DNA of 64,000 nt from Paenibacillus sp. NFR01 (GCF_900111565.1 NZ_FOIK01000001.1:1519309-1583308), one strand, 5' to 3'; counted from the stretch's first letter, positions 17,692 through 27,347 are shown. The notes: generated by a model not told the origin, from the letters alone. Made by a program: numbers and translations.

Positions 17692-18612
17692 CTATTCCCC
17701 CGAATTTCCGGCTGCATCGGTGGCCGTCGCCGTACCAGTTCCGTCATCAAGCTGCAGCAGCAGCCGCGATGAAGTTTTGCCATCGGTAATGGCTTGTCCG
17801 GCAACGGTGATGGCGGTAGCCGGGGAGTACCCCGATTTGATGTACAGCCCTGCCGCATCGAGCGTAAAGCTCAGATGATCGCCCGCAGCGGTGTTGCCGA
17901 AGCTCAGCTTCTCGCCCGATGAATTCTCACCTTTATAGACTTCCAGCCAGCTTACGCCGGTGGCATCGATCTCAACCTGGACCTGGCTTCCCGCCGAGGC
18001 CGTTACTTTGAACACGGTGGTTTTGCCCGATTTGTGGTCCTGGGTGACCGTAACCGGCAAAGCCGACGGCGACGGGGACGGCGTCGGGGCAAGCGTAGGT
18101 TCAGGCGTTGCTGTTGCTGTAGCGACTCCGCCGCCTTCCGCGGTCGGGGAGGCCGTTGCTTTGGCCGGATCCTGCTGCTCGTTCGTTACGCTGGCATTGT
18201 CCGTCTGCTCGGAATTGCCCTTATCCATCGCGTTGGAGGCATACCAATAAATAACGACAAGAATGAGCACGGGGAAGGTCCACATGAGAAGGGTAGACAG
18301 CCAGCGCGAATTGCGTTCCCGTTCCGGCTTCCGGCTGCGTTTCTGAATGACCGTCTCCATCGTGGTATCCGCCGGGGCTGCCGCCGGAACGTTGCCGTGC
18401 TCTTCCATCAGCTCCTCGGGATTAACGCCGACAGCTTCCGCATACGTTTTGATGAACGCCCGCACATAAAAGCTTCCTGGCAGCACCTTATAATCGCCCG
18501 CCTCGATGGCTTCTAAATACTTTTTGCGAATTTTCGTGACTTCCTGGACATCGTCAAGGCTCATTCCCTTTTGCAGGCGCGCCTCTTTCAAATGCCGGCC
18601 CAGTTCCGACAT
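17692..18612 (-). CDS. rodZ: RodZ-like helix-turn-helix membrane protein (YmfM)
   Basis: Cytoskeletal adaptor that in other bacteria links MreB to the membrane and to cell elongation. Residues 1-70 are a Cro/CI-type HTH (LGRHLKEARLQKGMSLDDVQ), followed by a basic stretch, one transmembrane helix (about 105-127, WTFPVLILVVIYWYAS), a low-complexity P/T/A linker (ATATPEPTLAPTPSPSPS) and a C-terminal DUF4115 beta domain. AGGAGGTGATGGC precedes the ATG. Synteny (DUF3388-rodZ-pgsA) matches ymfK-ymfM-pgsA of B. subtilis. Confidence 0.9.
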   Translation of the reverse strand: MSELGRHLKEARLQKGMSLDDVQEVTKIRKKYLEAIEAGDYKVLPGSFYVRAFIKTYAEAVGVNPEELMEEHGNVPAAAPADTTMETVIQKRSRKPERERNSRWLSTLLMWTFPVLILVVIYWYASNAMDKGNSEQTDNASVTNEQQDPAKATASPTAEGGGVATATATPEPTLAPTPSPSPSALPVTVTQDHKSGKTTVFKVTASAGSQVQVEIDATGVSWLEVYKGENSSGEKLSFGNTAAGDHLSFTLDAAGLYIKSGYSPATAITVAGQAITDGKTSSRLLLQLDDGTGTATATDAAGNSGE

Positions 18613-18641
18613 GCCATCACCTCCTGATAATTGCAGTTTAT

Positions 18642-19409
18642 TTATAGATCATCACTGTAGCTTGTCGTAAACGACTCGTACACGATTTCCTCGTTAGGGG
18701 TATTGCGAAGCTCGACGATGATATCGAAATCATCATAGGTATACCCGGATTCCCGCACAAAAATATCGGGATGCTCGATAACCTTCGTACTCGGCATTTC
18801 CATAACCTGCTGAAGCAGGTTGTAATGCTTCTCGTTCGAGCGGATCGTGCTGACAATGCCGTCGATGATGAAAATGTTGTTCGGGTTCATTTCGTCCTCG
18901 GCCAGCTGGCTCCGGACCGTCTGGCGCAGCAGCGTCGACGAAACAAACGTCCAGCGCTTCATCGCGCAGACGCTTCCCGCAATAATCGACTCCGTTTTGC
19001 CGACGCGCGGCATGCCCCGAAGTCCTATTACCTGATTCCCATCACGCTTAAACAGTTCGCCAAGAAAATCCACCAGAAGACCCAACTCATCCCGGGTGAA
19101 GCGGAAGGTTTTGCGGTCATCCGAATCGCGGTCAATATACCGTCCATGCCGGACCGCCAGCTTGTCGACCAGCCGCGGCGTACGCAGAGCGGTGACCGTG
19201 ATATTGTCCACCTTGCGCAGCATTTCGCCCATCAGCTTGATCTTCTCGTCGTCGTTCGTCTCCAAAAGCATGCCGCGCGTCTTGCCTTCTACCCCGTTGA
19301 TCGTCAGTATATTGACTTCCAGCATCCCGAGCATGGAGGCGATATCGCCGAGCAGCCCGGGTCTATTCTTATGTATCTTGTACTCCATGTACCATTGTTT
19401 GTATTCCAC
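18642..19409 (-). CDS. DUF3388 protein (YmfK family), ACT-like domain plus P-loop-like motif
   Basis: Family of unknown function found next to recA/pgsA genes in spore formers. The N-terminal 75 residues look like an ACT domain (YKIHKNRPGLLGDIASMLGM, then NILTINGVEG). The middle contains GLRGMPRVGKTES, which resembles a Walker A loop, and IFIIDGIV could serve as Walker B. This would make it a ligand-sensing NTP-binding protein, but activity is unproved. The GTG at 19409 is taken as start: ACGAGGTG stands before it and the extension up to 19463 looks non-coding. 255 residues. Confidence 0.82.
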   Translation of the reverse strand: MEYKQWYMEYKIHKNRPGLLGDIASMLGMLEVNILTINGVEGKTRGMLLETNDDEKIKLMGEMLRKVDNITVTALRTPRLVDKLAVRHGRYIDRDSDDRKTFRFTRDELGLLVDFLGELFKRDGNQVIGLRGMPRVGKTESIIAGSVCAMKRWTFVSSTLLRQTVRSQLAEDEMNPNNIFIIDGIVSTIRSNEKHYNLLQQVMEMPSTKVIEHPDIFVRESGYTYDDFDIIVELRNTPNEEIVYESFTTSYSDDL

Positions 19410-19463
19410 CTGTGCACCTCGTTTGCTTCCAAGATTACCCGAAATTCGGCCGGACATAAGCAT

Positions 19464-19498
19464 AAACGCCCCGGCGTCCCAAGAGACGCAAAGCGTTT
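19464..19498 (-). other. Nested hairpin upstream of the DUF3388 gene
   Basis: AAACGC pairs with GCGTTT (outer arms, 19464-19469 and 19493-19498) and GCGTC pairs with GACGC inside, on the minus strand followed by ATGC. It lies in the 282-bp space between the DUF3243 and DUF3388 genes. A second dyad, ACCCCG with CGGGGT, is at about 19525-19544. They could be an attenuator or a terminator; not decidable. Confidence 0.35.
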
Positions 19499-19654
19499 GA
19501 GCGAGAAAAATATCTTAATAACTTAACCCCGTAAAACCGGGGTCTTGCTGCGATGCCTTTGCCAGACCGCCTCTGACAAGGCGCCCTGAATCAAGGATCA
19601 TGTTAATGATATAAAAAATAGGTATTAAAGGCAAGGTCACTGGCGCATTAATTG

Positions 19655-19680
19655 CAGAAAAGCTCCCGTAAAGGGAGCTC
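19655..19680 (-). terminator. Terminator after the DUF3243 gene
   Basis: AGCTCCC (19661-19667) pairs with GGGAGCT (19673-19679), 5-nt loop, followed on the minus strand by TTTCTGC. It starts 12 bp after the stop. Confidence 0.75.
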
Positions 19681-19691
19681 TCCGCAACCGG

Positions 19692-19952
19692 CTATGCGTT
19701 TTTCTTCGCCAGCTTGACCATGAGGGAAGCAATGGTTTGCTTCTCTGCATCGGTTCCGCAATCCCATAGCTCTTTGATCGCCCGGTTGGAATAGTTGCCC
19801 GGATCGACTTTCTGGTCGAGAAATTCCCCGATTTCAAAAGCCAGCTTCGAAATGGTTTCGTCGCTCATCCCCATTTTTTCGGCTTGGATGACCCGTTTGC
19901 CCAGGAAACTTTTCCAGGAATCAAAGTCTTTTACTACGGATTCTGTTGACAT
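19692..19952 (-). CDS. DUF3243 protein (YmfJ family)
   Basis: An 86-residue helical protein of unknown function, conserved at this site in Bacillus and Paenibacillus. Marks are the central DSWKSFLGKRVIQAEKMGMS and the C-terminal segment CGTDAEKQTIASLMVKLAKK. The ATG at 19952 follows AAGGAGGG; the longer open frame to 20159 overlaps a strong ribosome site and is rejected. It is 100 bp downstream of the short-chain dehydrogenase gene and ends in a terminator, so it closes the ymfF-ymfH-SDR-ymfJ unit. Confidence 0.9.
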   Translation of the reverse strand: MSTESVVKDFDSWKSFLGKRVIQAEKMGMSDETISKLAFEIGEFLDQKVDPGNYSNRAIKELWDCGTDAEKQTIASLMVKLAKKNA

Positions 19953-20052
19953 CTTAAAACCCTCCTTGGAGTAAAGCGAGTTTATAAAAGCAACAGTACT
20001 AATATGCGTAAACACGAAAGGTCTTATGCTGGAGCTATTCTCCAGCCCCGAT

Positions 20053-20820
20053 TCAGGTAATCCATCCGCCATTTGGACTAATGACTTGGCCGGTGATATA
20101 ACCCGATTCGGGAAGGGCGAGAAAATACACGAGCGAAGAAATCTCTTCCGGCGAAGCAAGACGCCCGACCGGAATTTCTTCCTTGAGCATCCGCATTTCG
20201 TCCTCCTGCAGATTGTTCAGCATCGCCGTCTGTACGGCTCCGGGCGCTACGGCATTCACCGTGACCCCCGAGGGCGCCAGCTCCTTGGCCAGCGCCTTGG
20301 TAAAGGCGTTGACGCCGCCTTTGCTGGCGGAATACGCCACTTCGCAGGAAGCGCCGGATATGCCCCAGACCGAAGAGACGTTGATGATCCGGCCAAACCG
20401 CCGGGAGATCATCCCCGGCATAAAGATCTGGCTGCACAGAAATGTCCCCTTCAGATTGACGGCCATTAGGTCGTCCCATTCCTCCTCGGTGACATCCGCC
20501 AGCATGCCGTAATGGGCCACGCCGGCATTGTTTACGAGAATGTCCGGCAGCATGCCGGCCTGCTCCAGCCGCTCCGCCATGCGCAGCAGCTGGCCGCGGT
20601 CGCGGATATCCGCGGCCACGGTCAGCACCTTGGCACCCAGCGCCATGCAGCGGCGGGCAACGTCGTTGGCCGCTTCATGCGAGCGCATATAATGAATGAT
20701 GATATTCATGCCGACGGAAGCAAAACGTTCGGCGATCGCGCCGCCGATTCCCCCGCTGCCTCCGGTAATCAGAACCGTCATTTCGTTCAGCGGTTTCCCG
20801 CTCTCTCCCGCTTTTTGCAT
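20053..20820 (-). CDS. Short-chain dehydrogenase/reductase (FabG-like, YmfI position)
   Basis: A Rossmann-fold NAD(P)-dependent oxidoreductase, 255 residues. The cofactor loop ITGGSGGIGGAIAE is near residue 14, NNAGVAHYG near 90, the catalytic serine in INVSSVWGISG and the Y-x3-K pair in VAYSASKGG; the end has the usual SGYITGQVISPNGGW. ATG overlaps the stop of the upstream peptidase by one base (TGATG), so translation is probably coupled; GGTGAG lies before it. It may reduce a 3-oxoacyl substrate, but the true substrate in this locus is unknown. Confidence 0.9.
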   Translation of the reverse strand: MQKAGESGKPLNEMTVLITGGSGGIGGAIAERFASVGMNIIIHYMRSHEAANDVARRCMALGAKVLTVAADIRDRGQLLRMAERLEQAGMLPDILVNNAGVAHYGMLADVTEEEWDDLMAVNLKGTFLCSQIFMPGMISRRFGRIINVSSVWGISGASCEVAYSASKGGVNAFTKALAKELAPSGVTVNAVAPGAVQTAMLNNLQEDEMRMLKEEIPVGRLASPEEISSLVYFLALPESGYITGQVISPNGGWIT

Positions 20821-22100
20821 CAAGGACTCACCACGACCGATACCGCCAGCTGTTCCCAGTCTACATGATCACGGAGGCGTACGTTGACCTCATCCAGCGT
20901 AATCGATTCATACAGCGGAAGCACGGCGAACAAGTCGCCGCCGCGGAACTGGTAACGGGTGAATTCGTGGGCGATGCTCTCCGGCGAGTTCAGCATGCGC
21001 AGGTAGCCGCCGATCTTCTTTTTCCGCGCCCGTTCGAAATCCTTCTCCGCAAATCCGCTGGCCAGCAGTAGATCCACTTCTTCCTTCACGCGTTTCAAAA
21101 GCAGATCCGGGTCCTTCGTGTCACCGCCGATCGCCGAGAACGCATACTGCGGAGAACTATTGAATTCACTGCCGAAGCTGTCGGAGATCAGTTCCTCGTC
21201 GTACAGCTTCTGGTACAGCGCGGTGCTGCTGCCCAGCAAGAGGTCCAGCATCAGCCGGGTGGTCAGATCGCGGCGCACGCCGGCTTCTCCCGTAAGGCCG
21301 GTTGTTTTCTCTTTGAACCCGAAAAGGCATTTCGGCATGGACACCGCCAGCTTGCTCTCCTTGCGTTTGATCGCGACTTCAGCCGGCTCCGGCTCGAAAA
21401 TCCGTTCAATGTCGCCTTGTTTGCCGTATGATTTCGCGCCTTGATTGGTCCGGATCAATTCAAACACTTTTTCCGGCTCCACGCCGCCGACGATGAAGAG
21501 CAGCATGTTGCTGGGATGGTAAAAGGAATTGTAGCAGGTATACAGGGTTTCCTTCGTAATGGTGGAGATCGACTCGACAGTGCCCGCGATGTCAATATGC
21601 ACCGGATGTTTGGCGTACATCGCTTCGATCAGGCCGAAATAGACCCGCCAGTCCGGATTGTCGGCGTACATGTTGATTTCCTGGCCGATAATGCCCTTTT
21701 CCTTCTCCACATTCTCATCGGTAAAATACGGGCGCTGCACAAAGTCGACAAGCGTGCTGAGATTAGTCTCGACATTCTCCGTTGCGGAGAACAGATACAC
21801 GGTCTGGTCAAAGCTGGTGAATGCATTGGCCGAGGCGCCGTTCGCGGCAAACGTGGCAAAAATATCGCCTTCCGGCTCCTCGAACATTTTATGCTCCAGA
21901 AAATGGGCGATTCCGTCGGGAACCGTTGTCTCTTCGCCTCCGGCAACCTTGAAATGATTATCGACGGAGCCATATTTAGTCGCAAAGGTAGCGTAGGTCT
22001 TTCGGAAACCGGGTTTTGGCAGCACATACACCTGCAGCCCGTTGTCCATAACCTCGTGGTACAGCGTCTCCTGAAGTCTTTCGTACGTTTTTTGTTCCAC
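20820..22100 (-). CDS. ymfH: M16 peptidase, active-type subunit (YmfH)
   Basis: Zinc metallopeptidase of the pitrilysin/insulinase family. The inverted zinc motif HFLEH is present (GIAHFLEHKMFEEPEGD) with the second glutamate region downstream, so this subunit should be catalytic. 426 residues. GTG start with GGAGGAATAGCG before it; 2 bp after the stop of its partner. With the upstream YmfF-type gene it probably forms a two-chain M16 enzyme, cytosolic because no signal peptide is seen. Confidence 0.92.
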   Translation of the reverse strand: MEQKTYERLQETLYHEVMDNGLQVYVLPKPGFRKTYATFATKYGSVDNHFKVAGGEETTVPDGIAHFLEHKMFEEPEGDIFATFAANGASANAFTSFDQTVYLFSATENVETNLSTLVDFVQRPYFTDENVEKEKGIIGQEINMYADNPDWRVYFGLIEAMYAKHPVHIDIAGTVESISTITKETLYTCYNSFYHPSNMLLFIVGGVEPEKVFELIRTNQGAKSYGKQGDIERIFEPEPAEVAIKRKESKLAVSMPKCLFGFKEKTTGLTGEAGVRRDLTTRLMLDLLLGSSTALYQKLYDEELISDSFGSEFNSSPQYAFSAIGGDTKDPDLLLKRVKEEVDLLLASGFAEKDFERARKKKIGGYLRMLNSPESIAHEFTRYQFRGGDLFAVLPLYESITLDEVNVRLRDHVDWEQLAVSVVVSP

Positions 22101-22102
22101 CG

Positions 22103-23383
22103 CTATTCCTCCTTCTGCCCTGTCAGGAAATAAACCGTATCCAGCTCAAAGGTCTCCGCCGCAGCTTTGACCTCCTGTGCCCCGATGGCTTCCACCTCGG
22201 CGATCAGCTCCTGCGCGGAACGGTCCTTGCCGGAGATTTGACGGTTAAAATCATACGAGATGAGCTCAAACGCCGAATCCTGGATCTCGGAGAGCAGATT
22301 GCGGATCATTGCTTTCGTCTGCTGCAGTTCCAAATCGCTGATATTCCCGGCTTTCAGCTCATCGAGCTGCTGTTTGATAATGTCGACGGCTTTGCCGTAG
22401 TTCTGGATTTCGATGCCCGACTGAATGGTGCCGATGCCTTTATGCCCGTCGTAGCGGGAGGAGGCGTAGTAAGCCAAGCTTTCTTTTTCGCGTACATTGA
22501 CGAACAGCTTCGAATGCGGATAGCCGCCGAGGATGCCGTTGTACATCAGCGCTGCCGCATACCGGCTGTCCTTGTAGGTGATCGTGGTGCGCAGCCCCAT
22601 GTTGAGTTTGCCCTGGTTGACGTCCAGACGCTCCTCTATCGTCTTTACTTCTTTAACATGCACGGCAGGGGTATTTGTGGCATATTCTCCGTTGGCCGTA
22701 CGGCTTGCGGCAAAATGGCGCTCCACCAGCTTCTGCACTTCTTCCGCCGTCGTATCGCCTACGACATACAGGTCGAGAATCGCGTCGTTCAGCCACGATT
22801 GGTACGATTCTGTAAGCACCTGCGGACTGATGGCCTCGAGATCGGCCCGCTGGCCCAGCGGATGCAGACGGTAAGGCTCGCCGGCGCACATTTCTTCGAT
22901 GCAGCGTTCTGCGGCATAACGGATTTTGTCGTTCACAATGGCTTCCAGCTTCTTGCGCACCGTTTCGCGCTCCGTCGCCACGTAAGATGCACGGAAGCTG
23001 CCGTTCTCCAGCAGCGGCTTGGTCAGCACCTCGCCCAGGAAGGCGAAGGATTCCCCCAGCAGGCTTTCCTTGCTTTGCACAAACGAATCGTTGATCGTGT
23101 CCATGCGGAATTGGACGATCTGGTAATCGCCTCTTTTGTAGATATCAAAACCGAACCCCGCGCCGTACAGCTCCTCCAAACGCTCGCGGAACATCGTCGT
23201 TTCCGGGTAGCTCGCCGTTCCTCTGCGGAGGACGAACGGGGCGAGCGCCGTGCGGGTTACAGTCTTCTCGTCAAGCGGCACGCCAGCATAAAGCGAAATG
23301 GCAAACGTTTTGAACGCTTTGGTCGGCAAAACGTGTATGCGCAGGCCGGCGGCGCTGCCATGTTGAAATCCGTGATTGGTCAA
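22103..23383 (-). CDS. ymfF: M16-like peptidase partner subunit without zinc motif (YmfF)
   Basis: Same fold as YmfH, but the place where HxxEH should stand reads LAPFVLRRGTASYPE, so the protein probably lacks catalysis and supplies substrate-binding surface, like the non-catalytic partners of other two-chain M16 enzymes. The start is taken as TTG at 23383, giving MTNHGFQHGSAAGLRIHVL, because AAAGGAG lies 8 nt before it; the ATG pair at 23425 has no ribosome site. 426 residues. Followed directly by ymfH. Confidence 0.88.
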   Translation of the reverse strand: MTNHGFQHGSAAGLRIHVLPTKAFKTFAISLYAGVPLDEKTVTRTALAPFVLRRGTASYPETTMFRERLEELYGAGFGFDIYKRGDYQIVQFRMDTINDSFVQSKESLLGESFAFLGEVLTKPLLENGSFRASYVATERETVRKKLEAIVNDKIRYAAERCIEEMCAGEPYRLHPLGQRADLEAISPQVLTESYQSWLNDAILDLYVVGDTTAEEVQKLVERHFAASRTANGEYATNTPAVHVKEVKTIEERLDVNQGKLNMGLRTTITYKDSRYAAALMYNGILGGYPHSKLFVNVREKESLAYYASSRYDGHKGIGTIQSGIEIQNYGKAVDIIKQQLDELKAGNISDLELQQTKAMIRNLLSEIQDSAFELISYDFNRQISGKDRSAQELIAEVEAIGAQEVKAAAETFELDTVYFLTGQKEE

Positions 23384-23467
23384 GTCCAAAACTCCTTTAC
23401 GGCGTAAATGAAAGCTATACATCAAGTGTATGAAGTAATATCCATTCTAAACCATTCCAAAGTAAGG

Positions 23468-23500
23468 AAGCAACCGAAGGCGCTGGGCCCGGTTGCTTCG
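23468..23500 (-). terminator. Hairpin downstream of sleB
   Basis: GAAGCAACCG (23468-23477) and CGGTTGCTTC (23491-23500) are perfect 10-bp arms with a GC-rich 13-nt loop. It starts 32 bp after the sleB stop. The T-run that follows is interrupted (CTTACTTT), so termination is probable, not certain. Confidence 0.6.
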
Positions 23501-23532
23501 CGTAAAACAAGGCTATAACGGCAGCGCGGCAG

Positions 23533-24378
23533 CTACATGCAGAAGATATGCTGCCCGATGGTCTTCACCTGCGGACGGCTCCAGATCCATTTGGAGGTTG
23601 CCGTTTTCGGATTAAAGTAATAGATGCAGCCGCCGGTCGGGTCCCAGCCGTTCAAGGCCTGCTGAACCGCTTTGCGGGCTTGTTCATTCGGCTCCAGATA
23701 AATCTGTCCGTCGGCGACGGCCGTAAAGGCTCCCGGTTGAAAAATCACGCCGGACGGCGTATTCGGGAAGCTCGGCGATTTAACCCGGTTCAAGATTACG
23801 GCGGCGACCGCCACCTGTCCTTCGAACGGCTCGCCGCGGGATTCGCCGTATACGGCATTGGCCATGATTTTGAGGTCGTTATCGGACAGCCCCATCGTAT
23901 TGCCCGAGCTTAATTCGGCATTGCCCGAATCGGCCGCATTGTTTGTATTGTTTTTCGCGGCGGTCTGGTTCGATGATGTTCCTGTCTTCGGCTCCGTCGG
24001 CTTCCAGTCCTTGGTCGCGTTGTACAGCTTCAGCTTCGTTTTCGCCCCGACCACGCCATCCGATTTGATCCCGAATTTCCACTGAAACCAAGTGACGGCG
24101 TTTTTGGTTTTCGAGCCGAACTGGCTGTCGATCTTACCGTCATAGTACCCGAGATACTTCAATCTCCCTTGAAGCTCATATACATCCTGCCCCGAAGCCC
24201 CAAGCTTCAGCGGGGTCGTTCCGAAAGCGGGGAGCGCCTCTTCTGCTTCGGCGGCGGACTGCGGCGACACGGCAGCCTGGGCATTACCGCGGCTGTCCGG
24301 CAGCAGCATGCCCGTAAACGGCGCAGCGGCAAGCGTTAATGTCAATACGGCAAAAAACCATCGCTTATGCTTTTTCAT
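23533..24378 (-). CDS. sleB: Spore cortex-lytic enzyme SleB
   Basis: Lytic transglycosylase that degrades the spore cortex at germination. Signal peptide (residues 1-35, KKHKRWFFAVLTLTLAAAPF), a peptidoglycan-binding PGB_1 domain (about 50-110, GQDVYELQGRLKYLGYYDG), a T/N/A linker, then the Hydrolase_2 catalytic domain (about 160-281) with the glutamate in VYGESRGEPFEGQ and the ending GQHIFCM. I choose the ATG at 24378 because a sigma-G promoter puts the transcript start at about 24421, too near the ATGs at 24411-24414. YpeB is not adjacent, unlike in B. subtilis. Confidence 0.92.
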   Translation of the reverse strand: MKKHKRWFFAVLTLTLAAAPFTGMLLPDSRGNAQAAVSPQSAAEAEEALPAFGTTPLKLGASGQDVYELQGRLKYLGYYDGKIDSQFGSKTKNAVTWFQWKFGIKSDGVVGAKTKLKLYNATKDWKPTEPKTGTSSNQTAAKNNTNNAADSGNAELSSGNTMGLSDNDLKIMANAVYGESRGEPFEGQVAVAAVILNRVKSPSFPNTPSGVIFQPGAFTAVADGQIYLEPNEQARKAVQQALNGWDPTGGCIYYFNPKTATSKWIWSRPQVKTIGQHIFCM

Positions 24379-24427
24379 GTAAGTTCGCTCTACCTTTCTC
24401 CTAAGGTTCATCATGAACGGCTACGGT

Positions 24428-24458
24428 TAGTATGACGACAGGCAGAGCTTCCTATGCA
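24428..24458 (-). promoter_or_regulatory. Candidate sigma-G promoter of sleB
   Basis: TGCATA (24453-24458), 18 bp, CATACTA (24428-24434) on the minus strand. Both elements fit forespore sigma-G promoters (GHATR, 17-18 bp, CATnnTA), and sleB is known to be made in the forespore. Confidence 0.7.
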
Positions 24459-24532
24459 TTAATCGCTCCGGGCGCTGCGCGGGATGTATGAAATGCATAA
24501 CAAGTCAGCAGTAATATTCCAGAGCCATAACC

Positions 24533-24562
24533 AAAAAAAGGCGCCCCATGGTATGGGGCGCC
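24533..24562 (-). terminator. Terminator of ftsK/spoIIIE
   Basis: GGCGCCCCAT (24540-24549) pairs with ATGGGGCGCC (24553-24562), 3-nt loop, followed on the minus strand by TTTTTTTGG. It starts 9 bp after the ftsK stop. Confidence 0.93.
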
Positions 24563-24571
24563 TTCGCTTAT

Positions 24572-27283
24572 TTACGAGCTGATCTTGCTGTGCTGATATT
24601 GTTCCAATGACATCAGGACGTCGCGCGGTTTGCTGCCCTCGTAAGGGCCGATGATGCCGCGTGCTTCCATCGCGTCGATCAACCGGGCGGCCCGGGTATA
24701 CCCGACGCGCATCCGGCGCTGCAGCAGCGAGACCGAAGCCTGCTTTGCCTCCAGCACGATCTGGACAGCTTGATCGTACAGCTCGTCCTGCGGGTCCTGG
24801 TCCTCCTGGACCGACTCGTCCACTTCAGGTACGAGCGACTCGTCGTAATCGGCTTCGCCTTGACTGCTCACATAGCGGACGACGTTCTCCACTTCCTGAT
24901 CGCTCAGGAATGCGCCCTGTACGCGGATCGGCTTGGAAGCGCCCATCGGCAGGAACAACATGTCGCCGCGGCCGAGCAGCTTCTCGGCACCGGGCATGTC
25001 AAGAATGGTGCGGGAGTCGACGTTGGAGGATACGCCGAAAGCGATACGCGACGGCACATTGGCTTTGATCAAGCCAGTGATGACGTCGACCGACGGCCGC
25101 TGGGTGGCGATAATCAGATGGATACCTGCCGCCCGCGCCATCTGCGCGAGCCGGCAAATCGCGTCCTCGACGTCGTTCGCAGCCACCATCATGAGATCCG
25201 CCAACTCGTCCACGATCACGACGATATACGGCAATATCGCCGCCGGATTGTCTTTCATCAGATTGTTGTAGCCTTCCACGTTCCGCGTACCCGATTTGGA
25301 GAATAGCTCGTAGCGCTTTTCCATCTCAACGACGATCTTCTTCAGTGCCAGGCTGGCGCGTTTCGGATCGGTGACGACAGGCGCCAGCAGATGCGGAATG
25401 CCGTTATATACATTCAACTCGACCATCTTCGGGTCGACCATGAGGAATTTGACTTCATTCGGCTTCGCTTTGTACAGGATGCTTGTAATAATGCCGTTAA
25501 TGCAGACCGATTTACCCGACCCGGTTGCGCCGGCTACCAGCAAATGGGGCATTTTGGCGAGATTGCCGATGATCGTCTGGCCGGAAATATCGCGGCCGAG
25601 GGCAATGGACAGCCGGGATTCGGCATCCTGGAACACTTGTGTCTCCATGACCTCGCGCATCGTGACTACCGACACCTCGGGATTCGGCACTTCGATGCCG
25701 ATGGCCGATTTACCCGGTATCGGCGCTTCCATGCGGATATCCTTGGCCGCAAGCGCCAGCGCGATATCATCGGTCAAATTGACGATCCGGCTGACCTTCA
25801 CGCCGATATCCGGCTGGATCTCGTACCTTGTAACGGCCGGTCCCCGGACCACTTCCAGCACCTTCGCGCGTACCCCGAAGCTCTCCAGCGTCGCCTCCAG
25901 CTTACGGGCGGTCTGCATGTAGTCGTTCTGGTCGCCGGCTTTGCCGTTTCCGCTCGGCTTCGACAACAGGCGGAACGACGGCAGCTTGTACGGCTTCGGC
26001 GGCGGCGGAAGCGGCGCCTCCGCGCCTCCTTCGCCACCGGAGAGCAAGCCGCTCAGCGCCACGTCCGCAACCTCGCTTCCGCCTTCCCCCGCAGCGGCCA
26101 AAGCCGCCGCTTTCCCGGCCACCGCACCGGCTGCGCCTGCATGCATCGCGCCGTCTGGCGGAACGGCGGCCATCGCAGCCGCCGTTCCGCCGCTCCGTGC
26201 CGTCGGCGAAAAACCGCTCCACTCCTCGCGTTCCTCGTCGCTGAGCCCTTCGTGGCGGATATGCTCGAAGAAGTCGCGGATGATTGGAATCACCGGCTCT
26301 TCCTCCAGTGCCTCGTCCGCCGGTTCCCCCGGCTCGGACTCGCGCGGCTCCGGCGCGGCGTTCCCGTTTAGGCCGCCGCCGTGTACCGCAAGCGCGGGAC
26401 GTTCCCCGCGCTGCACTGCCGGGGCAACGCCGGCGGACTCGTCCGCGCCGTCGTCGCCGGTTTCGGCCGGCCGCTGCGCCGGGCCGGCAAACCAGCCGCC
26501 GATCCGCTTCAGGAACTGCGGCGGCCGGGACTCCGGCAGCTCGTCCTCCTCGTCGTCGTCTGCATCATCGGCAGCCGCTCTCGCTGCCGATGGCACGGAC
26601 GCGCTCCGGGACGAGCGCTTGGCCGCGGCCGGAACCGCAGCCGGCCGGCTGCCCGCGCGCTTGCGCAGGTCATGCGCAAGCTTGACCGCACGTTTGCGCA
26701 GCAGGGCGAACAATTCCACATAGGAGAGGTTCGTCACCAGCATAAAGCTGATCGCCAGCATGACGATCATGATCAGCTTGGCGCCGAGGCTGCCGAACAG
26801 CCACAGCAGCGCGGCATATTCCAGCGCGCCGATGTAGCCGCCGCTGATGTCCCTGCCGAGCAGGTAGGCTCCGCCGTCATTGGCGCCGGGGGCCAGCGAT
26901 CCCGACAGATCATTATGTATTTGGGCCAGAACATTGCCCGGCTGCAGCATCGACAGCGGACCGAGCTTATGCTCCATCGCCGAAATGGTGCTCATCAGGC
27001 ACATGGACATTACGAGCATCAGCAATCCCGTATGGCGACTGCTCCATTTATTGGGCCACCGCCGGTGAATCATAACGAGCAGCCCGAAGAAAATGCCGAC
27101 CAGCGGCAGCACAAAATAAAACCGTCCAAGCAAATAAGCCGCCATGCTGGACAGCGAGCGGCCGACTGCGGCCTCGCCCGATAACGCGATGACGGATACG
27201 GTTATCAGCAGAATGCCGTAAATTTCATATTTCAAAACGCTGCCGAGCAGCGCTTTTTTCTTCTTTCTTTTGCGTTTAGCCAC
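24572..27283 (-). CDS. DNA translocase FtsK/SpoIIIE
   Basis: Septum-anchored hexameric ATPase that pumps chromosomal DNA; in this synteny it is the SpoIIIE orthologue that moves the chromosome into the forespore. Four hydrophobic helices in residues 20-195, a long low-complexity A/E/P-rich linker (about 200-430, longer than in B. subtilis, total 903 against about 790), the motor domain with Walker A GATGSGKS and Walker [12 protein letters not shown], and the DNA-reading winged-helix gamma domain at the end ([20 protein letters not shown]). GTG at 27283 with GGGGG 8 nt before it is preferred to the GTG nine bases upstream. Confidence 0.94.
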   Translation of the reverse strand: MAKRKRKKKKALLGSVLKYEIYGILLITVSVIALSGEAAVGRSLSSMAAYLLGRFYFVLPLVGIFFGLLVMIHRRWPNKWSSRHTGLLMLVMSMCLMSTISAMEHKLGPLSMLQPGNVLAQIHNDLSGSLAPGANDGGAYLLGRDISGGYIGALEYAALLWLFGSLGAKLIMIVMLAISFMLVTNLSYVELFALLRKRAVKLAHDLRKRAGSRPAAVPAAAKRSSRSASVPSAARAAADDADDDEEDELPESRPPQFLKRIGGWFAGPAQRPAETGDDGADESAGVAPAVQRGERPALAVHGGGLNGNAAPEPRESEPGEPADEALEEEPVIPIIRDFFEHIRHEGLSDEEREEWSGFSPTARSGGTAAAMAAVPPDGAMHAGAAGAVAGKAAALAAAGEGGSEVADVALSGLLSGGEGGAEAPLPPPPKPYKLPSFRLLSKPSGNGKAGDQNDYMQTARKLEATLESFGVRAKVLEVVRGPAVTRYEIQPDIGVKVSRIVNLTDDIALALAAKDIRMEAPIPGKSAIGIEVPNPEVSVVTMREVMETQVFQDAESRLSIALGRDISGQTIIGNLAKMPHLLVAGATGSGKSVCINGIITSILYKAKPNEVKFLMVDPKMVELNVYNGIPHLLAPVVTDPKRASLALKKIVVEMEKRYELFSKSGTRNVEGYNNLMKDNPAAILPYIVVIVDELADLMMVAANDVEDAICRLAQMARAAGIHLIIATQRPSVDVITGLIKANVPSRIAFGVSSNVDSRTILDMPGAEKLLGRGDMLFLPMGASKPIRVQGAFLSDQEVENVVRYVSSQGEADYDESLVPEVDESVQEDQDPQDELYDQAVQIVLEAKQASVSLLQRRMRVGYTRAARLIDAMEARGIIGPYEGSKPRDVLMSLEQYQHSKISS

Positions 27284-27347
27284 TTCTGCCACCCCCGGAA
27301 CAACATTATACCATATAATGGCGTGGCGTACCTATGTTCTCTTTTTG

